The position numbers and the translations under genes are program-made. The notes below the pieces were generated by a model. That model made no database searches and was not told where the DNA came from. It was given only the letters and a program-made list of their open reading frames with translations. DNA of 64,000 bases from Roseibium aggregatum IAM 12614 (GTDB taxonomy: Bacteria > Pseudomonadota > Alphaproteobacteria > Rhizobiales > Stappiaceae). This document shows positions 56,883 to 64,000 of the stretch, in pieces. Positions within the stretch are counted from its first letter, which is position 1, and the number at the start of each line of letters is the position of its first letter. The stretch covers positions 98,810 through 162,809 of the forward strand of contig NZ_AAUW01000018.1 of the NCBI RefSeq assembly GCF_000168975.1, written 5' to 3'.

Positions 56883-57587
56883 TCAGCCCTTGGTCCAGGC
56901 GTCTACGGGATCCTCTTCGGAGAAGGCCCGCAGCCGTTCGATATCCTTGATTTCCGCGTGATTGCGATTGATGCGGACGCCCGCAAATTTCAACCGTGCA
57001 AATGACCGCGACAGGCTTTCCGGCTTCATGCCGAGACGGCCCGCAATAAGGAACTTGTCGTAAGGCAGGGTCACTTCGCAGCTACCACTTTCCTGCTCAC
57101 ACAATTCCAGCAAGAACTCGGCGACCCTTTGCGGTCCGGTTTGCGCCTTAAGCTGCTCCAGTTGCGAAACGAGGGAGTGCAGGTGAATGAAGGTCGAAGC
57201 CACCACGGAAACCGCAATGTCCGGGTCCTTGCGCATGGCCTCCAGAACGGCCGTGCTTGGTATGCGCATGACTTCGCAAGCCGTTACCGCTTCCGCCGAA
57301 ACCGGATAGGCAAGCCCGCGGAACGCAACAGCTTCGCCAAAGCTTTCTCCCTTGGCAAAGACATTCACCACCGCCTCGCCGCCATTGGGGGCGATCCGGT
57401 ACAGCTTGACCCAGCCGTCCATGACGATGTGAATTGCTTGCGCTGTCTCGCCATGCAGGAACAACGTCTCGCCTCGGTCGTAGGTCCGCCAGCTCGACAT
57501 GCCGAGCACCATGTCGCAGATCTCCTGCGGGAAGCTTTTGAGAAGCAGGGAGTTCTGGGCAATTTTCCGCTGGCGATCAGTGGGCAT
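56883..57587 (-). CDS. Crp/Fnr-family regulator, Dnr/NnrR type (NO-responsive)
   Basis: This 234-aa protein has an N-terminal cyclic-nucleotide-binding-like domain (RGETLFLHGETAQAIHIVMDGWVKLYR), a dimerisation helix and a C-terminal helix-turn-helix. The recognition helix GMKPESLSRSFARLK carries the E..SR residues that read TTGA half-sites. It lacks the FNR Fe-S cysteines, as do Dnr and NnrR, which sense NO probably through haem. It is the likely regulator of the eight boxes in this window. It diverges from hemA. Confidence 0.88.
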   Translation of the reverse strand: MPTDRQRKIAQNSLLLKSFPQEICDMVLGMSSWRTYDRGETLFLHGETAQAIHIVMDGWVKLYRIAPNGGEAVVNVFAKGESFGEAVAFRGLAYPVSAEAVTACEVMRIPSTAVLEAMRKDPDIAVSVVASTFIHLHSLVSQLEQLKAQTGPQRVAEFLLELCEQESGSCEVTLPYDKFLIAGRLGMKPESLSRSFARLKFAGVRINRNHAEIKDIERLRAFSEEDPVDAWTKG

Positions 57588-57686
57588 CGGTGAAGGTCCT
57601 GCTCAAGTGATGTGCAAGAACGTCTAGCCCGAGCTAGTGACTTTGCACAATAGCAAGCTCGGATCATCGACGGATTTGTGTCTTTC

Positions 57687-57700
57687 TTGACTATTGTCAT
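57687..57700. promoter_or_regulatory. FNR/DNR box upstream of hemA
   Basis: TTGACTATTGTCAT matches TTGAC-N4-GTCAA in 13 of 14 positions. The predicted transcription start near 57735 leaves about 24 bases before the hemA ATG. It could also affect the divergent regulator gene, 100 bp away. Confidence 0.72.
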
Positions 57701-57758
57701 TCAGCCTGCCCTGCCCCGCAACTAGCGTCTACCGAACACTTGAGAAAGCGGGGACGTC

Positions 57759-58982
57759 ATGGACTATCAAGCCTTTTTCAAAAGTCGTCTTGCGGATCTG
57801 AAGCACGCCGGAAACTACCGTGTCTTCATCGACCTTCAGCGCAAGCGCGGCAATTTTCCGGAAGCAAAATGGACCAGCGACGACGGCACAAAGGATGTCT
57901 CCATCTGGTGCTCCAACGATTACCTCGGTATGGGTCAACACCCGAAGGTTCTGGCGGCCTTGCACGAGGCTGCCGACCGCTGTGGCGCCGGAGCAGGTGG
58001 AACCCGCAACATTTCCGGCACCACGCACGATCATGTGCTTCTGGAAGCCGAACTGGCAGACTTGCATGGCAAGGAAGCTGCCCTGGTTTTCACGTCCGGC
58101 TATGTTTCAAACTGGGCTGCGCTCGGCACGCTCGCATCGCAGATCCCCGATTGCATCGTTTTTTCCGACGGCCTGAACCATGCTTCGATGATCGAAGGCA
58201 TTCGCCAGTCCCGTGCTGAAAAGGTGATCTGGAAACACAACGACCTGGATGACCTGGAGGCGAAACTGAGGGCTGCAGACCCGGCAAAACCGAAGCTGAT
58301 CGCCTTTGAGAGCGTCTACTCCATGGATGGGGATATCGCTCCGATTTCACAGATATGCGACCTTGCCGACCGGTATGGCGCCATGACCTATCTGGACGAG
58401 GTCCATGCCGTCGGCCTTTATGGGCCCCGCGGTGGCGGCATTGCAGAGCGGGAAGGCGTGATGGACCGCCTGACCGTTATCGAAGGAACGCTTGGCAAGG
58501 CTTTCGGCGTTGTCGGCGGATATATCGCAGCTTCTGCCGAACTTTGTGATTTCGTGCGAAGTTTCGCCAGCGGCTTCATCTTCACCACGGCCCTTCCCCC
58601 CGCCATAGCAGCGGCCGCAACGGCGTCCATCAGGCATCTGAAGCAAAGCTCGGTGGAACGGGAGGCCCACAAGGCCATCGTCGCCCGGGTGCGACGGCGT
58701 CTCGATACCCTCGGCATTCCACATGTCGACAATCCCAGCCACATCATACCGGTGATCGTCGGCAATCCGGCGAAGTGCAAGTTCCTGTCGGACACGCTTC
58801 TGGAAGATTTCGGCATCTACATCCAGCCGATCAACTACCCGACCGTTCCCAAGGGAACCGAGAGGCTTCGGATCACCCCTTCGCCGGTTCACACATCCGG
58901 TGATGTCGACCGGCTGGTCTGCGCACTGCATTCGCTTTGGTCGCAATGCTATCTGGCAAGGCAGCCCGTTGCCGCCGAATAG
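57759..58982 (+). CDS. hemA: 5-aminolevulinate synthase HemA (C4 pathway)
   Basis: This 407-aa PLP enzyme of the alpha-oxoamine synthase family has [34 protein letters not shown], the aspartate of [15 protein letters not shown] and the PLP lysine in [13 protein letters not shown]. It condenses glycine and succinyl-CoA to 5-aminolevulinate, the first step of haem in alphaproteobacteria. The box upstream suggests an anaerobically induced copy. The genome may hold a second ALA synthase. Confidence 0.95.
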   Translation: MDYQAFFKSRLADLKHAGNYRVFIDLQRKRGNFPEAKWTSDDGTKDVSIWCSNDYLGMGQHPKVLAALHEAADRCGAGAGGTRNISGTTHDHVLLEAELADLHGKEAALVFTSGYVSNWAALGTLASQIPDCIVFSDGLNHASMIEGIRQSRAEKVIWKHNDLDDLEAKLRAADPAKPKLIAFESVYSMDGDIAPISQICDLADRYGAMTYLDEVHAVGLYGPRGGGIAEREGVMDRLTVIEGTLGKAFGVVGGYIAASAELCDFVRSFASGFIFTTALPPAIAAAATASIRHLKQSSVEREAHKAIVARVRRRLDTLGIPHVDNPSHIIPVIVGNPAKCKFLSDTLLEDFGIYIQPINYPTVPKGTERLRITPSPVHTSGDVDRLVCALHSLWSQCYLARQPVAAE

Positions 58983-58994
58983 GCGCGGGGCCGC

Positions 58995-59008
58995 TTGACG
59001 GATGTCAA
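58995..59008. promoter_or_regulatory. FNR/DNR box upstream of the cytochrome c gene
   Basis: TTGACGGATGTCAA is a perfect TTGAC-N4-GTCAA site, 13 bp after hemA. It lies 190 bp before the cytochrome c ATG, farther than the other sites, so the leader would be about 155 bases. Confidence 0.7.
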
Positions 59009-59198
59009 GGATGTGAAAGGCGATCACCGGCTTTCTGGCTTTGCACCATCACCATGACCTCGTCCGTCCGACAATGAGGCCTGGAGACGGACCGGTCAGG
59101 CCGGGCAAACAGGGTTTGCCCGGGCACCATGACAAAACACCGAAGCCGTCCGCCGACCGTATTGTCGGCAATGTGTCGGCATCAGGAAAGGAAACATC

Positions 59199-59582
59199 AT
59201 GAGAAAGACACTCACCTGCCTTGTCACGCTTGCAGGTCTCCTCGCGGCGGCTCCTGCCTGGGCTGACGGCGACGCTGCTGCCGGAGAAAAGATCTTCAAG
59301 AAATGCCAGGCCTGCCACGCGGTTGGTGACGGCGCCAAGAACAAGGTCGGACCGGCCCTCAACGGGATTGTCGGCGCGCCTGCAGGCCAGGTCGAGGGCT
59401 ACAAATACTCCGCCAGCATGACCGAAAAGGCCGAAGGCGGCCTAGTTTGGGACGAAGAAACCCTGACAGCTTATCTGCACAAACCCAAGGATGTCGTCCC
59501 AAAGACAAAAATGTCCTTTGCCGGTCTGCGCAAGGACGAGGAAATTGAGAACGTCATTGCGTACTTGAAGACATTTCAATAG
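59199..59582 (+). CDS. Class I c-type cytochrome (c2/c550-like)
   Basis: This 127-aa protein has a signal peptide ending near APAWADG, a haem motif CQACH (Cys36, Cys39, His40) in FKKCQACHAVGDGAKNKVGP, and an axial methionine in VPKTKMSFAGLRKDEEI. This is the mitochondrial-type c550/c2 group. Placement between nor/hemA and nap, under an FNR/DNR box, suggests it carries electrons from the bc1 complex to NirS, NorC and NosZ. A good ribosome site (GGAAAGG) precedes the ATG. Confidence 0.9.
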   Translation: MRKTLTCLVTLAGLLAAAPAWADGDAAAGEKIFKKCQACHAVGDGAKNKVGPALNGIVGAPAGQVEGYKYSASMTEKAEGGLVWDEETLTAYLHKPKDVVPKTKMSFAGLRKDEEIENVIAYLKTFQ

Positions 59583-59957
59583 CTTCTCGAGCACTAACAG
59601 CGCAAAGCACTGACATCAGTCAGTGCTTTGTTAATTTTACTTGGCATAGATTTTAGTTTTGACGTCAAAAATAAGATCGGAAAATGTTCCGGAGATTTTT
59701 TCAAGAAATCTGCTCCTGAGAATTCGGAAAATATTTTGCACTTACGATATATGTTCGTTGATTGCGCTCTCCAAAACTAAATAAGCACCCTTAAAATATT
59801 TCAAAATCGAATACATTCGAACATATATATCTATCTTATAAGTAGTAATACGTATATATCAACAACCTATCTTCTGCCTAAGTTTCCATCAGGTACGAAC
59901 AACAAGACCAACATCCCGTGCCTAATTCCTGATCGACCGCAAGCTGAGGGAGAGGCT
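59583..59957. promoter_or_regulatory. AT-rich regulatory region before napEFDABC
   Basis: This 375-bp gap is much more AT-rich than the rest of the window. After the terminator it holds TTTTGACGTCAAAA, a perfect 14-bp palindrome (59657-59670). It also holds TCGAATACATTCGA (59807-59820) and a perfect 11-bp inverted repeat, ATATATGTTCG (59747-59757) with CGAACATATAT (59818-59828). It has no convincing gene and no canonical FNR/DNR box. The nap promoter must lie here. Confidence 0.6.
59603..59638 (+). terminator. Intrinsic terminator after the cytochrome c gene
   Basis: CAAAGCACTGAC and GTCAGTGCTTTG form a perfect 12-bp stem with an ATCA loop, followed by TTAATTTTA. It begins 20 bp after the stop codon. 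Confidence 0.88.
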
Positions 59958-60113
59958 ATGGCGGAGAACAGTGTTCCAAGCAAACGGGACGAACGGATTG
60001 CGTTCATCCTGCTGGCCGTTGTGCTGGCACCGGCGCTTTCCGTCGTAATTGTTGGCGGCTACGGCTTTATTATCTGGATGACTCAGCTGGTCCTTGGACC
60101 GCCGACGGGCTGA
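59958..60113 (+). CDS. napE: NapE, small membrane protein of the nap operon
   Basis: This 51-aa protein starts at an ATG preceded by GAGGGAGAGG. The cytoplasmic start MAENSVPSKRDERIAFILLA leads to one membrane helix, with GGYGFIIWMTQLVLGPP at the end. This is the NapE pattern of alphaproteobacterial nap operons. Function is not established. It lies four bases before napF. Confidence 0.88.
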   Translation: MAENSVPSKRDERIAFILLAVVLAPALSVVIVGGYGFIIWMTQLVLGPPTG

Positions 60114-60117
60114 TTCC

Positions 60118-60633
60118 ATGTCACCCGATCCACATTTTTCGGCCAGCCGCAGAGCATTTCTGAAACTGCCCAGCCAACCGGATATCAATAGGCTTCGTCC
60201 GCCCTGGACGGACGAAGCCTTGGTTGCTGCGCGCTGCACCGGTTGCAACGCCTGCAGCAAGGCTTGCCCCGAGTCCATCCTGAGACCGGACGACACCGTT
60301 CGGCCAGAAGTTGTCTTCGATGGCGGCGAGTGCACTTTCTGCGGCAAATGCGCAGACGCCTGTGCACAGGATGTCTTTGACACGGAGCGCACGCCGGCCT
60401 GGCCAATGAAGGCTGAATTTCAGCCAGGGTGTCTGCAGGATCACGGCATAGCCTGCCAGGTGTGCCGGGATATCTGCCCCACTTCGGCAATCCGCATAGA
60501 TCTCACCAAACGACCCTTTGGCCGGCTTCGCATTGAAACCGACGCCTGCACGGGCTGCGGCGCCTGCCTGCCGGTCTGTCCGCAGGATGCCCTGGCGATT
60601 GCCCAACCCGAAGAGGATGTGGAGACAGCATGA
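60118..60633 (+). CDS. napF: NapF, ferredoxin-type maturation protein
   Basis: This 171-aa protein carries four cysteine clusters: CTGCNACSKACP, CTFCGKCADACA, CQVCRDICP and CTGCGACLPVCP. The start giving MSPDPHFSASRRAFLK includes a short basic segment like that of E. coli NapF. NapF is cytoplasmic and helps load the Fe-S or molybdenum cofactor of NapA. It overlaps napD by four bases. Confidence 0.92.
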   Translation: MSPDPHFSASRRAFLKLPSQPDINRLRPPWTDEALVAARCTGCNACSKACPESILRPDDTVRPEVVFDGGECTFCGKCADACAQDVFDTERTPAWPMKAEFQPGCLQDHGIACQVCRDICPTSAIRIDLTKRPFGRLRIETDACTGCGACLPVCPQDALAIAQPEEDVETA

Positions 60634-60914
60634 ACGCAACAGTCCACATAGCCAGTCTTCTCGTCCACGCGCGGGCCGAGGCGATATCGCAAGTCGAGCG
60701 CAATTTGCTTGCCATCGACGGCGCAGAGATAGCCCATTCCGATGAGCAGGGCCGCCTTATCGTGACGCTGGAAACCGCCAACGAGGCGGAAATCGTACAG
60801 GCTCTCACCGATATCCAGCTGCTCACCGGCGTTGTCAGCGCTTCCCTTGTTTATCACCAGACAGACGGTGCGCCCGAGGCAGCACCCACCTCCCTTCAAG
60901 GAGACATAAAATGA
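60630..60914 (+). CDS. napD: NapD, NapA signal-peptide chaperone
   Basis: This 94-aa ferredoxin-fold protein has [22 protein letters not shown] and the [15 protein letters not shown] strand. NapD binds the twin-arginine signal of NapA and holds back export until the cofactor is loaded. It overlaps both napF and napA by four bases. Confidence 0.93.
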   Translation: MNATVHIASLLVHARAEAISQVERNLLAIDGAEIAHSDEQGRLIVTLETANEAEIVQALTDIQLLTGVVSASLVYHQTDGAPEAAPTSLQGDIK

Positions 60915-63406
60915 GCGGAATAAGCAGACGCGATGTCATCAAGGCGCAGGCGGTTGCGGCTGCTGCGGCCGCGGCGGGACTTCCCGTGCCTGCCGCCGCG
61001 CAGAACCTTGTCACTCAGGCGAATCTGACCGACCTGAAATGGTCCAAGGCCGCCTGCCGGTTCTGCGGCACCGGCTGCTCCATCATGGTCGCGACCAAGG
61101 CTGGCCGCGTGGTTGCGACCCACGGCGACGCGGAGGCGGAGGTGAACCGAGGCCTCAACTGCGTCAAAGGCTACTTCCTGTCGAAGATCATGTACGGCAA
61201 GGACCGGTTGACGACACCTCTCCTGCGCAAGAAGAACGGCAAGTTCGACAAGGACGGCGATTTCGAACCGGTGTCCTGGGACGAGGCCTTCGACATCATG
61301 GCCGAGAAATGGAAGGCGACACTGAAGGCCAAGGGCCCGAAGGCCGTCGGCATGTTCGGCTCGGGCCAATGGACGGTCTGGGAAGGCTATGCGGCTTCCA
61401 AACTGATGAAGGCCGGGTTCCGCTCCAACAATATCGACCCCAACGCTCGCCACTGCATGGCCTCGGCGGTCGTCGGTTTCATCCGCGCCTTCGGCATTGA
61501 CGAACCCATGGGCTGCTACGACGACTTCGAAAATGCAGATGCCTTTGTGCTGTGGGGCTCCAACATGGCCGAGATGCACCCCATCCTGTGGACCAGGATC
61601 GCAGACCGGCGTCTCAGCCATCCGCATGTCAAGGTTGCGGTGCTGTCCACCTTCGAACATCGCAGCTTCGATCTGGCGGACATTCCCGGCGTCTTCGTTC
61701 CCCAGACGGACCTGATCATCGCCAACTACATTGCAAACCACATCATCCAGTCCGGCGCGGTGAACGAGGACTTCGTCTCCAAGCACGTCAATTTCCGCAA
61801 GGGCGCACAGGACATCGGCTATGGTCTGCGTCCGGAAAATCCGCTTGAAGCGGCAGCAGCCAATGCCGGCAGCGGCGATTCCGAGCCGATGACGCTCGAG
61901 GATTTCGCCGAATTCGTAAAGCCCTACACTCTGGACTACGCGGCCGAAAAATCCGGCGTTTCGAAGGAGCGGCTACAACAGATCGCGGAGCTTTATGCCG
62001 ATCCCGACACCAAGGTGATGTCCCTCTGGACGATGGGTGTCAACCAGCACACCCGCGGTGTGTGGATGAACAACCTCATCTATAACATCCACCTGTTGAC
62101 CGGCAAAATCGCCCAGCCCGGCAATTCGCCCTTCTCCCTGACGGGTCAGCCGTCTGCCTGCGGCACCGCCCGCGAAGTCGGCACCTTCGCCCATCGCCTG
62201 CCTGCCGACCTCCTGGTCGCAAATCCCGAGCACCGGGCAACAGCCGAAAAGATCTGGAAACTGCCGTCCGGAACCGTTCCGGAATGGATTGGTGCGCACG
62301 CAGTCCTTCAAAACCGGAAACTCAAGGACGGCGAAATCAACTGCTACTGGGTGCAGGTCAACAACAACATGCAGGCCGCCCCGAACATGATGGAAGAAGG
62401 CCTGCCCGGATATCGCAATCCGGAAAACTTCATCGTCGTGTCCGATGCCTACCCGACCGTGACGGCAGAAGCCGCCGACCTTGTGCTGCCAACTGCCATG
62501 TGGGTTGAAAAGGAAGGCGCCTATGGCAATGCCGAGCGCCGCACCCAGTTCTGGCACCAGCTCGTCGACGCACCGGAAGGGGCCATGTCCGACCTGTGGC
62601 AGCTCGTCGAATTTTCCAAACGGTTCACAACGGACGAAGTCTGGCCGCCCGAGCTTCTGGCCGACAATCCCGATTACAGGGGAAAGACCCTGTACGAGGT
62701 TCTGTTCGAAAATGGCAACGTCAACGCCTTTTCCAACAGCGAGCGGGCGGAAGACTACGCCAACCGCGAAGCCGACGAATTCGGTTTTTATATCCAGAAA
62801 GGCCTGTTCGAGGAATATGCCCAGTTCGGCCGCGGACACGGCCACGATCTGGCGGATTTCGATACCTACCACCAGGTACGCGGGCTACGCTGGCCCGTGG
62901 TCGACGGCAAGGAAACCCGCTGGCGCTACAACGGCAAATACGACCCTTACGTAAAAGAGGGAGCGGAGTTCGATTTCTACGGCAAACCGGACGGCAGGGC
63001 GGTCGCCTTCGCCCTGCCCTTTGAACCGCCCGCGGAAAGCCCGGACGAAGAATATCCCTTCTGGTTGTCCACCGGCCGGGTGCTGGAGCACTGGCACTCC
63101 GGATCGATGACGCAGCGCGTGCCTGAACTCTACAAGGCCGTGCCAGACGCCCTCTGCTTCATGCATCCGGACGATGCCGAAGCTCTTGGCCTGAGGCGCG
63201 GTGCGGAAGTGCGCATCAAATCCAGACGCGGGGAGATCCTCACCCGTGTTGAAACCAGAGGCCGCAACAAACCGCCCAAGGGGCTGATTTTCGTGCCCTG
63301 GTTCGACGCCCGTCAGTTGATCAACAAGGTCACGCTGGACGCGACCGATCCGCTGTCGAAGCAGACCGACTTCAAGAAATGCGCCGTGCGCGTAGAAGCA
63401 GTGTGA
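60911..63406 (+). CDS. napA: NapA, periplasmic nitrate reductase catalytic subunit
   Basis: This 831-aa molybdoprotein has a twin-arginine signal ([20 protein letters not shown]) and the [4Fe-4S] motif CRFCGTGC with the fourth ligand in NCVKGYF. The molybdenum cysteine is in [13 protein letters not shown]. The late MGD-binding motifs [14 protein letters not shown] and [14 protein letters not shown] are also clear. It reduces nitrate to nitrite in the periplasm with electrons from NapC and NapB. Confidence 0.97.
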   Translation: MSGISRRDVIKAQAVAAAAAAAGLPVPAAAQNLVTQANLTDLKWSKAACRFCGTGCSIMVATKAGRVVATHGDAEAEVNRGLNCVKGYFLSKIMYGKDRLTTPLLRKKNGKFDKDGDFEPVSWDEAFDIMAEKWKATLKAKGPKAVGMFGSGQWTVWEGYAASKLMKAGFRSNNIDPNARHCMASAVVGFIRAFGIDEPMGCYDDFENADAFVLWGSNMAEMHPILWTRIADRRLSHPHVKVAVLSTFEHRSFDLADIPGVFVPQTDLIIANYIANHIIQSGAVNEDFVSKHVNFRKGAQDIGYGLRPENPLEAAAANAGSGDSEPMTLEDFAEFVKPYTLDYAAEKSGVSKERLQQIAELYADPDTKVMSLWTMGVNQHTRGVWMNNLIYNIHLLTGKIAQPGNSPFSLTGQPSACGTAREVGTFAHRLPADLLVANPEHRATAEKIWKLPSGTVPEWIGAHAVLQNRKLKDGEINCYWVQVNNNMQAAPNMMEEGLPGYRNPENFIVVSDAYPTVTAEAADLVLPTAMWVEKEGAYGNAERRTQFWHQLVDAPEGAMSDLWQLVEFSKRFTTDEVWPPELLADNPDYRGKTLYEVLFENGNVNAFSNSERAEDYANREADEFGFYIQKGLFEEYAQFGRGHGHDLADFDTYHQVRGLRWPVVDGKETRWRYNGKYDPYVKEGAEFDFYGKPDGRAVAFALPFEPPAESPDEEYPFWLSTGRVLEHWHSGSMTQRVPELYKAVPDALCFMHPDDAEALGLRRGAEVRIKSRRGEILTRVETRGRNKPPKGLIFVPWFDARQLINKVTLDATDPLSKQTDFKKCAVRVEAV

Positions 63407-63414
63407 GGTGAGCC

Positions 63415-63882
63415 ATGAAACGCTTTGCAATCGGCCTTGCCTGCGCCGCCCTGTTTGTTGCTGCTGCTGCAGTCGCCCAGGAAAACATCGCAACCCTGCG
63501 CCCGACAACACCGCTGGCTGAAAACGGGACGCCCGCCCCCATGCCCAAGCCGGTGAACTCCGACATTCGCCAGGTGCGGAATTACCCCGAACAGCCACCT
63601 CTGATCCCGCACACGATCGAGGGCTATCAGATCGACAAGAACTCCAACAAGTGCCTGAGCTGTCATGCCCGCACAGCCGTTGAAGTCAGCCAGGCTCCGA
63701 TGGTGTCGATCACGCATTTCATGAACCGGGACAACCAGTTCCTGGCGTCCGTCACGCCCCGCCGGTACTTCTGCAATCAATGCCACGTGCCGCAGACCGA
63801 CGCCCGGCCACTGGTCGAAAACGACTTCGTCGATGTCGATGAAGTTCTCGAATATGTGAAATCAAAAGAGGGAGCCAAATGA
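63415..63882 (+). CDS. napB: NapB, dihaem cytochrome c subunit
   Basis: This 155-aa protein has a signal peptide ending near AVAQE and two haem motifs, CLSCH and CNQCH. The typical NapB segments YPEQPPLIPHTIEGYQIDKN and NQCHVPQTDARPLVEN are present. It accepts electrons from NapC and passes them to NapA. It overlaps napC by four bases. Confidence 0.96.
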   Translation: MKRFAIGLACAALFVAAAAVAQENIATLRPTTPLAENGTPAPMPKPVNSDIRQVRNYPEQPPLIPHTIEGYQIDKNSNKCLSCHARTAVEVSQAPMVSITHFMNRDNQFLASVTPRRYFCNQCHVPQTDARPLVENDFVDVDEVLEYVKSKEGAK

Positions 63883-64000
63883 TGCTGGCCTTCCTCAAAA
63901 GGCTCTGGACCACCATCCGCCGCCCGAGCGTGCACTACAGCCTCGGCTTTCTGACCCTCGGCGGCTTCATCATGGGCATCATATTCTGGGGTGGTTTCAA
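63879..64000 (+). CDS. napC: NapC, membrane-anchored tetrahaem quinol dehydrogenase (5' part only)
   Basis: The first 40 codons are present, starting MMLAFLKRLWTTIRRPSVHY and running into the membrane anchor LTLGGFIMGIIFWGGF. This is the N-terminus of NapC/NirT-type cytochromes. A GGGAG ribosome site precedes the ATG, which overlaps the napB stop. The haem-binding part lies beyond the window. Confidence 0.92.
   Translation, partial: MMLAFLKRLWTTIRRPSVHYSLGFLTLGGFIMGIIFWGGF

Noticed and set aside
59657..59670. TTTTGACGTCAAAA considered as an FNR/DNR box before nap
   Set aside because: The TTGA and TCAA halves have a 2-base (CG) centre and not the six bases needed, so an FNR-type dimer would not fit. 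It is kept only as an unassigned palindrome.

Overview
This window is high-GC DNA from an alphaproteobacterium capable of complete denitrification. A Roseibium/Labrenzia-type (Stappiaceae) organism is likely. This is inferred from the nap-EFDABC order, ALA synthase (C4 haem pathway), a cd1-type nitrite reductase with a NirDL fusion, and a carnitine dehydrogenase fused to a thioesterase. No rRNA, tRNA, CRISPR array or intact insertion sequence was seen. Both edges cut genes: a PepSY membrane protein on the left and napC on the right.

Layout. (1) 1-1927, minus strand: PepSY-type inner-membrane protein and a DUF2946 protein, an iron/metal-related pair. (2) 2027-9139, minus: a tightly packed operon for carnitine or gamma-butyrobetaine breakdown (acyl-CoA dehydrogenase, ADP-forming acyl-CoA synthetase, enoyl-CoA hydratase, beta-keto acid cleavage enzyme, LcdH-thioesterase fusion, class II aldolase-like protein). 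Upstream lie a decayed ABC-transporter ATPase fragment and a LysR regulator whose only plausible start codon is ATC. (3) 10579-20295, minus: a polyamine or amino-compound utilisation cluster (PotABCD-like ABC transporter, DavA-like amidase, class III aminotransferase, ArgE-like deacetylase, flavin monooxygenase, Rid-family protein, DUF1028). A divergent LuxR-type regulator faces it across a perfect 16-bp palindrome. (4) 21338-24075, minus: feoAB ferrous iron uptake. (5) 24214-29294: oxygen-independent ubiquinone synthesis. ubiD-ubiX homologues run one way and ubiT-ubiU-ubiV plus an unknown 128-aa gene run the other, around one shared FNR/DNR box. (6) 29306-64000: the denitrification island: nnrU/nnrS, nosRZDFYLX, the nir operon (nirS, then nirE-C-F-DL-G-H-J-N, a CbiX-like chelatase and two small membrane proteins), norCBQDEF, DUF4202, a Dnr/NnrR-type regulator, hemA, a c-type cytochrome and napEFDABC.

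How it works together. Eight 14-bp sites close to TTGAC-N4-GTCAA lie in front of feoA, ubiD/ubiT, nnrU/nnrS, nosR, nirS, norC, hemA and the cytochrome c gene. Most sit where they would place a transcription start a few tens of bases before the start codon. The window therefore reads as one anaerobic regulon: nitrate to N2 enzymes, plus the iron (Feo), haem (HemA, heme d1 genes), quinone (UbiDXTUV) and cytochrome c supply they need. A Crp/Fnr protein without Fe-S cysteines, encoded at 56883-57587, is the probable NO-responsive regulator.

Sequence details of most interest: an intrinsic terminator between nirS and nirE; the ATC-start LysR gene; the ABC ATPase remnant; cysteine-rich ends on both FeoA and FeoB; unknown genes in the ubi and nir operons; and an AT-rich, repeat-bearing 375-bp region before nap.
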